A stretch of DNA of 64,000 nt from CAYWMD01 sp964458575 (lineage in GTDB: Bacteria > Verrucomicrobiota > Verrucomicrobiia > Limisphaerales > JADLHS01): the NCBI GenBank assembly GCA_964458575.1, contig CAYWMD010000010.1, positions 60,666-124,665 on the forward strand, given 5' to 3'. Numbering within the stretch: position 1 is the stretch's first letter; each line of letters starts with the position of its first letter. This document shows positions 39,150 to 47,110 of the stretch, in pieces. A model generated the notes under the pieces. It saw nothing but the letters and a program-made list of their open reading frames with translations, did not search any database and was not told the DNA's origin. A program made the position numbers and the translations under genes.

Positions 39150-39502
39150 GTTGGGCACACACGTATGGTAGTGCTCTATACTGGTCGGCTTGGGGCAAAG
39201 TTCACACGATTGACCCAGATAACTCGTCGCCTCCATTCGGAACTCACGACTTCGTGCCGTACGTGGACGCGTTTGTTGACACGGAATTACAGTTGGAGTG
39301 GGGACCAATTCCAGAACGTGGGGCTCAACTATTGATTTCCGCTCCGCGGTACGTATCGACTGGTCATTACGCCCCACGTTCAACGACATACCTGGATTCT
39401 TGGCAGCAGGATCCTAGCGTGGACCTGATTTTTGTCTGCCACAGTCAAGGCTGCAACATTGCAATGGAAGTTTTGAAACGCGGATGCACTAGAACTAGAT
39501 AA
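39134..39502 (+). pseudogene. 5'-truncated lipase-like RHS tip (alpha/beta hydrolase fragment)
   Basis: 122 residues can be read from an ATG just after the insertion element, but the beginning is likely missing. The protein has PDNSSPPFGTHDFVPYVDAF and the nucleophile-elbow-like VDLIFVCHSQGCNIAMEVL, resembling the G-H-S-Q-G serine elbow of lipase-type effectors, with Cys in place of the first Gly. It ends abruptly after the elbow, so later catalytic residues are absent. The stop TAA overlaps the ATG of the lipoprotein gene (TAATG). Confidence 0.65.
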
Positions 39503-40062
39503 TGGCAAGAATAATTGAGGGCCCAATGTTTGTCGAAACCAAAAACGTGGCACGGGTGGAGTCACTAGTAATGGCTTCTCTGCTTCTGTTTCTTACAGGC
39601 TGCTTCGGCCCAAGCCTCCTCTATAATAAGTCCATAGATGTAAGCAAGAGCAGTCGTTGGTGGGGAGAATTGGCAACGAATCGTGTTGTGCATCTCAAGG
39701 CGGATGCACTAGTTCACGAAGGCAAACTGGAATGGTTGCCGGTTTGTCTGCTTAATCCCGATGGTTCAACGCGGGAAAGGGTTTCAGTTGAAAGTTACAA
39801 GGCAAATCCGGGCAGATGGCCGGAAATACGCTTGGTCAAAGAAGGGGCGCGGCTCAAATGTGTTCGTTTGGTACGTTATCTTAGCGTATCTTCGTCACGT
39901 TACCGCGTCACTGCGGAGGTTCTCGACGGACCGGCGGCGGGGCTACAGGTCGAAGTTATGGGGATATTCGGCGGAAATCCGTATCGAAACGGGAAGGGTA
40001 CGCTCCAGATCGCGCGGCCAGAGCGATTGGCACTCGATTTGAACTCAACGGGTCAACGATAG
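39502..40062 (+). CDS. Lipoprotein, possible immunity protein of the lipase-like tip
   Basis: It has 186 residues. The hydrophobic signal ends in FLTGC (lipobox, Cys34), followed by a hydrophilic beta-rich domain with RPERLALDLNST near the end. It is translationally coupled to the upstream lipase-like fragment. Tle-type phospholipase effectors are typically paired with periplasmic lipoprotein immunity proteins, so that role is plausible but unproven. Its end lies about 35 bases before the truncated RHS frame. Confidence 0.65.
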   Translation: MARIIEGPMFVETKNVARVESLVMASLLLFLTGCFGPSLLYNKSIDVSKSSRWWGELATNRVVHLKADALVHEGKLEWLPVCLLNPDGSTRERVSVESYKANPGRWPEIRLVKEGARLKCVRLVRYLSVSSSRYRVTAEVLDGPAAGLQVEVMGIFGGNPYRNGKGTLQIARPERLALDLNSTGQR

Positions 40063-40096
40063 CACTCGCCACGTTCTTTACGCGAACGGCGTCACC

Positions 40097-41905
40097 TTGC
40101 GCATGGTACGAACCAATCAATTCGACAAAGTGAACCGGCTGACGAATCTGGTCTGGAAAGCCGGGGCCGCAACTGTCGCCAGCTTCGCCTATCAATACAA
40201 CGACGCGAACCAGAAGACCCGCGTGACGTTGGCCGATGGCTCGTATTGGCTTTACCAATACGACGATCTCGGCCAGGTGATTTCGGGCAAGAAATATTGG
40301 AGCGACAACACGCCTGTGGCCGGCCAACAGTTCGAGTATGCCTTTGACGACATCGGCAACCGCAGGACCAACGGGTTCGGTGGCAGCGAGCTAGGGCTTT
40401 CTCTCCGAGAGAGCCGTTACACGGTCAACAACCTCAATCAATACACCAGCCGCACCGTGCCGGGTTTTGTGAACGTGCTGGGCGACGCGACCAACACGGC
40501 CAGCGTGTCGGTCAACACGAACATGGCCTATCGGAAAGACCGGTACTTCCGGGCGGAGGTGGGCGTGAACAATTCCAGCAGTCCGGTCTGGCTGGAAATT
40601 ACGAATGTGGCGGTGATGCCAGTGGGGTCGGGGAACTATGTGGTCAGCAACGTGACCGGTCATGTCTTTGTGTCCAAGACTCCGGAAACCTTCGGTTACG
40701 ATTTGGATGGCAACCTCACCAACGACGGACGCTGGACGTTGACTTGGGATGCGGAGAACCGGCTGGTCAACATGACGAGCCTGAGCAGTGGACCTGCGGG
40801 ATCGAAACTGAAACTGGATTTCAGTTACGACCATCAGGGCCGACGAATCGAGAAGGTGGTCTCAACCTGGAACGGCTCGTCCTACGCATCACCGAGCACA
40901 AACCAATTTGTGTACGATGTTTGGAACTTGCTGGCGGAACTTGACACTTCGCACTCCGCGCTCCGCACTTACCTGTGGGGCCTAGACCTGAGCGGCACCA
41001 TGCAGGGTGCAGGCGGAGTGGGCGGGCTTCTTCTTGTCACCAGTCACGTATCACCTGTCACCAGCCACTTTGTGGCCTACGACGGCAACGGGAACGTGAC
41101 GGCATTGGTGAAGGCCAGCGATGGGACGGTTTCGGCCAATTACGAATACGGCCCGTTTGGCGAACTGCTTCGCGCCACCGGCCTCATGGCCAAAGCCAAT
41201 CCATTCCGGTTCTCGACCAAGTATCAGGATGACGAGAGCGATCTGCTGTACTATGGTTTCCGCAGCTACAATCCGGTTCTCGGGAGATGGTTGAGCAGGG
41301 ACCCGATCGAGGAGCAGGGGTTTGATTGGCTGCAAGACGGCAGCTACGGCGGTGCTGCTGGTCCAAACCTCTACAATTTCGTCGCCAATAATCCACTTTC
41401 GGGTATAGATCTGTTTGGCCTCAAGCTCGGTGACGTGCCAGGAGAACATACGTTTCCACCCTACCCGCCCAATCCTTCCATGATCGGCAAGAAATGTTAT
41501 TGCATGACCAATTGCCCTGCGCACCTTACCGGCACAAGAACGGATACAGCCCCAACGTCTGACAGTATTTTTGGAATCTATACTCGATGGACCCTGCATC
41601 TCGGTGTTTATATCAACAAAGACAGTGATTGTTATACAGACGTTAGGGTCGACTGGACGAGGTGCTGGGGTCCAGGTGGGGCCGGCTACATGGGTAGCGG
41701 CACCTCGCTTGACATTTCAGTTTCTACGTGGCTAGGGATTGGTACTGTGTACCTCACCGTAGCGAGGATAAACTACCTGACCTGCGAAAACGGCCTATGG
41801 GTAAAGAAACTGTCCAAAGCTGGAACGTCATATCGCTGGACCGGTACGGTTTGGGAAATTACAAATGCTGGTAGTGCCCCCACAACCGCTCCTCCGGGTT
41901 CTTAG
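40097..41905 (+). CDS. RHS repeat protein, N-terminally truncated, with unique C-terminal tip
   Basis: Residues 1-380 contain RHS/YD repeats (YQYNDANQKTRVTLADGS, YQYDDLGQVISGKKYW, DLDGNLTNDGRWTLTWDAEN, YDGNGNVTALV). The RHS-associated core follows with YGFRSYNPVLGRWLSRDPIE (about 390-410) and ends NPLSGIDLFGL. The next 155 residues are a Cys-containing tip (GKKCYCMTNCPAHLTG ...) of unknown function. There is no start upstream: the frame is open back to a stop at 40040, and the repeats simply begin at the junction after the lipoprotein gene, so about 1000 residues of a normal RHS protein are missing. TTG or ATG (40103) would be the start if it is translated. Confidence 0.75.
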   Translation: MRMVRTNQFDKVNRLTNLVWKAGAATVASFAYQYNDANQKTRVTLADGSYWLYQYDDLGQVISGKKYWSDNTPVAGQQFEYAFDDIGNRRTNGFGGSELGLSLRESRYTVNNLNQYTSRTVPGFVNVLGDATNTASVSVNTNMAYRKDRYFRAEVGVNNSSSPVWLEITNVAVMPVGSGNYVVSNVTGHVFVSKTPETFGYDLDGNLTNDGRWTLTWDAENRLVNMTSLSSGPAGSKLKLDFSYDHQGRRIEKVVSTWNGSSYASPSTNQFVYDVWNLLAELDTSHSALRTYLWGLDLSGTMQGAGGVGGLLLVTSHVSPVTSHFVAYDGNGNVTALVKASDGTVSANYEYGPFGELLRATGLMAKANPFRFSTKYQDDESDLLYYGFRSYNPVLGRWLSRDPIEEQGFDWLQDGSYGGAAGPNLYNFVANNPLSGIDLFGLKLGDVPGEHTFPPYPPNPSMIGKKCYCMTNCPAHLTGTRTDTAPTSDSIFGIYTRWTLHLGVYINKDSDCYTDVRVDWTRCWGPGGAGYMGSGTSLDISVSTWLGIGTVYLTVARINYLTCENGLWVKKLSKAGTSYRWTGTVWEITNAGSAPTTAPPGS

Positions 41906-41943
41906 AGAAACCGGCTTCAAAACTCTCATTACATTTCCTCCAG

Positions 41944-42342
41944 ATGCAACTGCAACGCATTCTCACAAAAATCGGTCTTAATTCCGTTCCGATTTTGCTG
42001 TTGTGTTTTTGCTTCTTCGGATTTTGGCACCTTTGGAAGAGGGTCTGTGTCACACAGAGACCGCAAAGGGACCTTCCGGTTCTTGTTCTGATACCCTTCT
42101 TGAGTCCACTGATGCTGGGTATAACTTGGTGGCATATTCCTGAACAAGGCGGGAATTGGAACATTTGGGTCATTGTGTTACCCCTCATGGTTTCCACCGC
42201 TATGTTATCTTATTCAGTCTATTCAATGCATAAGAGACGTTACCGTTTGTTGAGCACTTTAGCGATGCTCGTCAGCGCCCCTGTAGCGTTTCTGGAATGT
42301 ATTGCCGGTTCAGTCCTGATGGTGTTCGGTCGCGCTAATTAA
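41944..42342 (+). CDS. Membrane protein after the RHS tip, candidate immunity protein
   Basis: It has 132 residues and about four hydrophobic segments (LNSVPILLLCFCFFGFW, VLVLIPFLSPLMLGITW, WVIVLPLMVSTAML, LAMLVSAPVAFLECIAG). It starts 39 bases after the RHS stop. No family recognised. The lower GC content relative to the flanks suggests foreign origin. Its position suggests protection against the RHS tip. Confidence 0.55.
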   Translation: MQLQRILTKIGLNSVPILLLCFCFFGFWHLWKRVCVTQRPQRDLPVLVLIPFLSPLMLGITWWHIPEQGGNWNIWVIVLPLMVSTAMLSYSVYSMHKRRYRLLSTLAMLVSAPVAFLECIAGSVLMVFGRAN

Positions 42343-42444
42343 GAAAAAAGTCAGTCCCGGAGATGAAACCAATTCAACGGGAAGGTGGCCAAACTATGTG
42401 GAAATGACTTCGCGCTTTTTGGGCGGGTGAGATTGTTAGTCAAA

Positions 42445-42482
42445 ACTGAAAGTTGAATGATGAAAACGAAACGATCTGCAAT
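42445..42482 (+). repeat. Leader repeat, copy 1
   Basis: The 5' leader and first codons of the mini-RHS gene at 42457 (core words actgaa...tgaa and aacgaaacgatctgcaat) recur with few changes at 43621-43660 and, in the coding part, at 46498-46520. Different genes follow each copy. Confidence 0.75.
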
Positions 42483-43185
42483 GATGGCGTTGGTTGCGAG
42501 CGTGCTCTTGTTTGTGGCGCACGAGGCGGTGGCGTTCTACAACCCGGAAACCGGCCGCTGGCTCAACCGCGATCCAATTGAGGAAAGGGGCGGAAAAAAC
42601 TTGTGCGCATTTGTTCATAATAATTCTGTCACATCTGTTGATTATCTGGGATTATGGGACGGAAGTCCACCCCCTCGACCCGCGCCACAGCCACCTCCAC
42701 CTTCTAACAAGGCGTGCGAAGAGTTCGAGAAATGGTATCAGAAAGAAAAGCAAAGCATGGGCTGGCTTTCCGGGCTTCCGGCCTGCCCTTGCCGGCTCAC
42801 CTGCGTAAAGCCATGGTTCGCGTGGGATGCATTAAATCCCGATCCTTCAGTTTGGCATGATCCTTCGACTTGGACGTTTGGTTATCACCCCGGTTCGAAA
42901 TGGTGCATTCGATCAAAGAAGATAGCCTCAAGCAAAAGCAAGAGTGGCCAGCAATGTTGCTATGATTCGAATGGGATATTAATTACCCATGGCCCTGGCG
43001 CTGGCACTCCCGACAAAGTGTCTCCAGACGAGAAGAACTTTGGGGCGGGCGGACATCAAGAAGCAGATGTTGACCCTTACGACTTGGCAATCAAATGTGA
43101 CGGGGGAAGTCCCGGTGCTGCGGCTGCAAAATATCGCGAAGTGCGTCCGCCAAACAATGCAAACGGATGCAAGAAAAATCCGTGA
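42457..43185 (+). CDS. Secreted mini-RHS protein 1 with AMOP-like Cys-rich tip
   Basis: It has 242 residues. A signal peptide (about 1-26, ending HEAVA) is joined directly to the RHS core boundary FYNPETGRWLNRDPIEERGG, then NNSVTSVDYLGL, after which the tip begins. RHS repeats are absent. The tip has a Pro-rich linker and a Cys-rich domain (LPACPCRLTCVKPW, FGYHPGSKWCIRS, SGQQCCYDSNG), which resembles the AMOP domain known mostly from animal proteins, then a C-terminal HQEADVDPYDLA segment. It is followed by a small membrane protein 20 bases later. The upstream 38-bp segment is repeated elsewhere. Confidence 0.75.
   Translation: MMKTKRSAMMALVASVLLFVAHEAVAFYNPETGRWLNRDPIEERGGKNLCAFVHNNSVTSVDYLGLWDGSPPPRPAPQPPPPSNKACEEFEKWYQKEKQSMGWLSGLPACPCRLTCVKPWFAWDALNPDPSVWHDPSTWTFGYHPGSKWCIRSKKIASSKSKSGQQCCYDSNGILITHGPGAGTPDKVSPDEKNFGAGGHQEADVDPYDLAIKCDGGSPGAAAAKYREVRPPNNANGCKKNP
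42535..42594 (+). repeat. RHS-core segment repeat, copy 1
   Basis: 60 bases encoding the RHS-core boundary; nearly identical copies lie at 44682-44741 and 46571-46630 (about 90% or more by eye). Confidence 0.85.
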
Positions 43186-43205
43186 AGTTGCACGGCACAC
43201 AAGCC

Positions 43206-43505
43206 ATGAGCCTCAATACTCAGCAGTACCTGCTATTCTCGGGATTCATTTATTTTGTCATGAACGTGGTCGTCGTGACAGGCTATGCGACGGGATTTCT
43301 TGGTCATACGCTCATTAGTCCGTTAGCTGCGATGCGCGGCTTGATTGCGCTGTCTTGTTTGATTGCCTTCGTGGCCCCGCTTTTATGGTGGTGTAGTTTT
43401 CGCACCTGGACCAGTGGAACTACGATAATCCTGTTTACGACAATGATGGTGATCAGCGTGCTTTGGGACTCAGTATGCTACTGGTTGGCAATGGCCTCGG
43501 TCTAG
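43206..43505 (+). CDS. Small membrane protein after mini-RHS 1, candidate immunity protein
   Basis: It has 99 residues and three hydrophobic segments (YLLFSGFIYFVMNVVVVTGY, LIALSCLIAFVAPLLWW, TIILFTTMMVISVLWDSV). The ATG at 43206 is chosen because the longer frame begins inside the mini-RHS gene. No recognised family. Confidence 0.55.
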   Translation: MSLNTQQYLLFSGFIYFVMNVVVVTGYATGFLGHTLISPLAAMRGLIALSCLIAFVAPLLWWCSFRTWTSGTTIILFTTMMVISVLWDSVCYWLAMASV

Positions 43506-43620
43506 TTGCTCGAAGCGTGTTCAGATGGCAAGGCGCGACCGCGCGAGTCAGTGGCGATGGAGTTTACGTTAACCTTCATTGTCGTGTGAGCACGAAGACA
43601 CGCGTGACGCGATCACAATG

Positions 43621-43660
43621 CAGACTGAAGGCTGAACGATGAACACGAAACGATCGGCAA
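43621..43660 (+). repeat. Leader repeat, copy 2
   Basis: Matches 42445-42482 with a few substitutions. It leads into the transglutaminase-like gene at 43639 rather than a mini-RHS gene. Confidence 0.7.
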
Positions 43661-44589
43661 TAGTTGCCTTGGTCGCTCTAGCGCTGGTTGTGAGTTGGGT
43701 TTGGATGAACCGAGTCAGTTCGAGACAAGATCAATCCAAACTTCCAAGTGGGTCGTCCGCCGTAGTAGCAAGTGTGGCAAGTTTGCTTGAGCTTTCACCT
43801 GTCGCTTTGCAGAGAGTGGACATTGCAAAGATGAATTTCCTCTGTGCTGAAGGTTTGCCCGGAACGGAAGGACTGGACGTGAATCGTTGCCTGGCTGTTT
43901 TGGATGAAATGGCCAACCGGGTGCGCTCTGAGACGGAGCGGCATCTGTACCGCTACAAGCAAGACCCGGCGGAGTTTGAGAATTCCGAAGGATACTTCCG
44001 CATGATCATGCTCGCGGTGGTGCTGGCGGAAGATTTTCAGATCCAATATGTGCCTAACAAAATCAAAACGGCTGCGGAGGCGCACATCGGCGACGGGTTC
44101 TTCGCCAATGCAGCAGACGTGTTTTTGCATGGCCTGACCGGTGAGAAGCACCAAGGAACATGCAGTTCGTTACCCGTCCTCCAAGTGGCCGTTGGCCGGC
44201 GCTTGGGTTACCCGCTCAAACTCGTGACCACCAAGGGGCATTTGTTTTTGCGTTGGGAAGATTCACACGAGCGTTTCAACATCGAGGCCGCCGGCAATGG
44301 CGTGAATCGCTTCCCAGATGACTACTACCGCCACTGGCCGTTGGAGGTTTCAGAGCAGGAAGTCCAGGACGAAGGATACTTAAAATCATTGTCGCCAGCG
44401 GAAGAGCTCGCGGTTTGTCTGTCCATCCGTGGCATGTGTCTTTTGGAGGCGGATCGAGTGGCCGATGCCGCGGACAGTTTCAGAGCGGCGGCCCGTTTTT
44501 CTCCGGGTACTTCGGGCTACAAACAAATGGCGGAACGCCTTGCGGGCGGAAAGGGCAACGGTTTGGCGGCGGCAGGCCGCACCAAGTAA
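43639..44589 (+). CDS. Exported transglutaminase-like protein using the mini-RHS leader
   Basis: It has 316 residues. The N-terminal MNTKRSAIVALVALALVVS is nearly the same as the mini-RHS 1 signal peptide. The mature part resembles the transglutaminase-like/SirB1 fold: GTCSSLPVLQVAVGRRLGYP carries the putative catalytic Cys and GHLFLRWEDSHERFN the His, and a helical C-terminus follows. It lies between membrane protein 43206-43505 and mini-RHS 2, 20 bases before the latter. Confidence 0.7.
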   Translation: MNTKRSAIVALVALALVVSWVWMNRVSSRQDQSKLPSGSSAVVASVASLLELSPVALQRVDIAKMNFLCAEGLPGTEGLDVNRCLAVLDEMANRVRSETERHLYRYKQDPAEFENSEGYFRMIMLAVVLAEDFQIQYVPNKIKTAAEAHIGDGFFANAADVFLHGLTGEKHQGTCSSLPVLQVAVGRRLGYPLKLVTTKGHLFLRWEDSHERFNIEAAGNGVNRFPDDYYRHWPLEVSEQEVQDEGYLKSLSPAEELAVCLSIRGMCLLEADRVADAADSFRAAARFSPGTSGYKQMAERLAGGKGNGLAAAGRTK

Positions 44590-44609
44590 CAACGAGAGGG
44601 ACACGCATT

Positions 44610-45281
44610 ATGAAACCAAAAAACATGGCCTGGCTGTGCGGAGCAACAATCATGTTATCCGCGGTTCAGACCGGATTAGCCTTCTACAACCCTGAAACCG
44701 GCCGCTGGCTCAGCCGCGATCCAATTGAGGAAAGGGGCGGATTGAATGTGAATGGATTTGTTCAAAATGACCCGGTTCAGAACACTGATAAGTTGGGTTT
44801 GTTCGCCGGTCCTATCCCCATGGGCGGCCGAATCGTCAAAGCGGTTTGTCCTCTTTGTAACGGAAAGCGTTATTTCATTTTTACCGAGTGTTGTTGCAAG
44901 GGGCAGGTCATCTCACGAAAAGCGATTGATACGGGGGTAGTCACGCATAAGTGGATTGGCTCGCCAGGAGCTAATGGCACGCCTGTTCATTGGTGGCTGA
45001 CTTGGGATGGAGGCTCTGCGGACGCCAACTCTTACGCGCTGCTGATGCAACCTGGCGATGGTAAGATTGCATCTCCGGCAGGAGCCACGCCAACTCCGAA
45101 CAAGTCAATCCCATTGAAATTATCCCCATGCGACTATGACTTCAAAAAGTTAAATGCGTGCTTGTCTCGTTTAGCGGCGGAGTTAAAAAGCTCGCAGCAA
45201 TGGTGGTGGTGTTGGGACTTGCCGCCGTACATGATCAAGACCTGCAAGGAGGAGAGCAAAGGATGCACCGCCCCACCGTGA
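44610..45281 (+). CDS. Secreted mini-RHS protein 2 with Cys-rich tip
   Basis: It has 223 residues. A signal peptide (MKPKNMAWLCGATIMLSAVQ, ends near TGLA) is joined directly to FYNPETGRWLSRDPIEERGG, then NDPVQNTDKLGL; the tip of about 150 residues starts thereafter. It contains many Cys (VCPLCNGKRY, FTECCCKGQ, PCDYDFKKLNACLSRL, WCWDLPPYMIKTC) and HKW/HWWL aromatic-His motifs. No toxin family can be named. The longer frame upstream is ignored because the ATG at 44610 gives the signal peptide. Its last codons overlap the start of the next gene by 19 bases. Confidence 0.75.
   Translation: MKPKNMAWLCGATIMLSAVQTGLAFYNPETGRWLSRDPIEERGGLNVNGFVQNDPVQNTDKLGLFAGPIPMGGRIVKAVCPLCNGKRYFIFTECCCKGQVISRKAIDTGVVTHKWIGSPGANGTPVHWWLTWDGGSADANSYALLMQPGDGKIASPAGATPTPNKSIPLKLSPCDYDFKKLNACLSRLAAELKSSQQWWWCWDLPPYMIKTCKEESKGCTAPP
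44682..44741 (+). repeat. RHS-core segment repeat, copy 2
   Basis: Nearly identical to 42535-42594 and 46571-46630; encodes the FYNPETGRW...EERGG boundary. Confidence 0.85.
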
Positions 45282-46489
45282 TCACTGGTTCAGGGGCTGC
45301 TTGGCGGTTTGCGGATGCTCTTTTGCGGTCAACCCTCGTTACCGCCATGGCGGCCTTTCTTTCCGGTTGCAAACCATCGCCGACTATCTCGGACAACGCG
45401 CCGCTGGTCGTCCAATCGGGCCGCGGTGTAATCAACCTCTGTGAAATCGGTATGACGTTTCCTCAAGTGCGGGCTGCAACGGGTGATGCCAGCATTCATA
45501 GGATTCATGATTCAATGTGGCCTCGGAACCAATGGCGTCACGGTCGTGTTGTGTGTATTCCGTCCTTGGGCGCGTATAGCTTTCTAAGCAGCAACGGTCC
45601 TCTGTCGGAGATCGGATTCAAAGTTCGCCCTGGGTTGGTGATGCCCGGAGTGTCGATAGGAGCGCCGTTTCGAGGGAAGCTTGGGGACAAGTTGTCGTTT
45701 AGCGGCGGGCCGGTGAGCAAAATGGATTTGGAGAAGCAGTTCGGCGTCATAGTTCGCGCCACGACTAACATCACTGAAACCCTCGAACTAAGGCAGCGCC
45801 CCGAACCTTTCCGTTGGATAGGCAACGACGGTAAGGAGGTGCTGATGTATCCCGAGGTCGGAGTAGCCTTTGAACTCGAGTCAAATGTCGTAACGTCATT
45901 CCAGGTCTTTCGGCCTGCCAAACCACCGCCGCCCCAATCAGGTTTACTCGTGTCCGTTCTGCCGGGTCGCGGATTAACGAATTGGTGTGAAATTGGGATG
46001 ACCGTTCCGGAGATTCGCAAACGAATGCAGGGCGCGACGGTCCATGGACTCTATGATAGTTCCTTGAGTTGGAAGCGCTGGACGGGATCGCGTTTTCTGG
46101 TCATCTCGCAACTGGGGGCCATCGGGGTGATTCAGGCGGATGATACAGTCTCCCATCTTGAATTTCACTTGGAGGCATATACCAACGCGGCAATCCCAGG
46201 ATTGACGATTCAAGTTCCGTTCCGTGGCAAGCTGGACGAGAAACTGGATTTCGGGAACGGGGAGGTGCGGAGGACCGAGGTTGAATCGGCTTTCGGTCCA
46301 TTACCGCGAGGATCCAGCAATCCTGACGATTATGCTGCGTTGCGGAAGTCGGGAGAGCCATTCTGGATCTCGACCGGGAACGCCACCGAAGAATTGTGGT
46401 ATGAGAAGCAAGGGATTACTTTTGCTGTCCGGTCAAACAAGGTGGTGTCGTTCAACATCTATCAGCCGCGAAAGCAAACCGACCAATGA
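45263..46489 (+). CDS. Lipoprotein with an internal tandem duplication, candidate immunity protein
   Basis: It has 408 residues. The signal ends in AFLSGC (Cys36). Two halves of about 170 residues are homologous: RGVINLCEIGMTFPQVRAA with RGLTNWCEIGMTVPEIRKR, GAPFRGKLGDKLSF with QVPFRGKLDEKLDF, and PFRWIGNDGKEVLMY with PFWISTGNATEELWY. A strong Shine-Dalgarno (aaggaggag) precedes the ATG at 45263, inside the mini-RHS 2 gene. Overlap and location suggest it neutralises the mini-RHS 2 tip. Confidence 0.65.
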   Translation: MHRPTVITGSGAAWRFADALLRSTLVTAMAAFLSGCKPSPTISDNAPLVVQSGRGVINLCEIGMTFPQVRAATGDASIHRIHDSMWPRNQWRHGRVVCIPSLGAYSFLSSNGPLSEIGFKVRPGLVMPGVSIGAPFRGKLGDKLSFSGGPVSKMDLEKQFGVIVRATTNITETLELRQRPEPFRWIGNDGKEVLMYPEVGVAFELESNVVTSFQVFRPAKPPPPQSGLLVSVLPGRGLTNWCEIGMTVPEIRKRMQGATVHGLYDSSLSWKRWTGSRFLVISQLGAIGVIQADDTVSHLEFHLEAYTNAAIPGLTIQVPFRGKLDEKLDFGNGEVRRTEVESAFGPLPRGSSNPDDYAALRKSGEPFWISTGNATEELWYEKQGITFAVRSNKVVSFNIYQPRKQTDQ

Positions 46490-46497
46490 TCCAAATA

Positions 46498-47110
46498 ATG
46501 AAAACGAAACGATCTGCAATGGCGACGCTTGTTGCAAGTGCTATTGTTTATGGCGCACGAGGCGCTGGCGTTCTACAACCCGGAAACCGGCCGCTGGCTC
46601 AGCCGTGATCCGATTGGAGAAAAGGGAGGGTTGAACCTGTCCAGTTTCTGTGGGAACGATGCGCCGGGGAAATACGACCCGCTGGGTTTGGATTACTATA
46701 TCATCAAGGTGAAGGGCGCGTGTGGTGTGCATCACTGAAAACTTGTCGGTGACGATGGTGCCGGGAACACTTACACGCTTGAAGTCTATCCTGTGGTCAA
46801 CAAGTGGTGGCAGAGCTACCGGCGTTTGTGCGGCAAGGGAGTGATTGATTACCATCATTATACCGGCCACGCAACCAACTGGATTTCGGGTGAAGGAATT
46901 GTTGGCGTGGAGAGGTCGGTAAAGACGACAACAGACGAAGATAAGGGATTGGCTGAAGATGCAAAGAAGCGAGACGGTGAGTGGATTGTATATTGTCTCA
47001 TGGTCCAAGACTGTCGCAGCGCTGAAACATGCTTGCGTGAAGGCACGTTCCTGGAGCGGTTCTGGAAAGGTATATGGGATGGGCTGTATGGGAGCGATGA
47101 TGATCCGTGA
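46498..47110 (+). pseudogene. Mini-RHS gene 3, frameshifted and with an internal stop
   Basis: The leader starts MKTKRSAMATLVAS as in mini-RHS 1, but two bases are missing near 46535 compared with that copy, so the signal peptide leaves the RHS-core frame. The core FYNPETGRWLSRDPIGEKGG continues in the shifted frame, then a TGA at 46736-46738 interrupts the tip (GVHH-stop-KLVGDDGAGNTYTLEV), after which the same frame stays open to 47110. Either the gene is dead or a TTG start at 46529 and stop readthrough keep part of it alive. Confidence 0.7.
46571..46630 (+). repeat. RHS-core segment repeat, copy 3
   Basis: Third copy of the 60-base core segment, a little more diverged toward its 3' end than the first two. 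Confidence 0.85.

Noticed and set aside
44415..44609. Longer N-terminus of mini-RHS 2
   Set aside because: It reads the upstream transglutaminase-like gene in another frame; the ATG at 44610 gives a signal peptide.
46736..46738. TGA as a selenocysteine codon in mini-RHS 3
   Set aside because: No sign of a SECIS-like hairpin could be established, and the upstream frameshift makes a pseudogene simpler.
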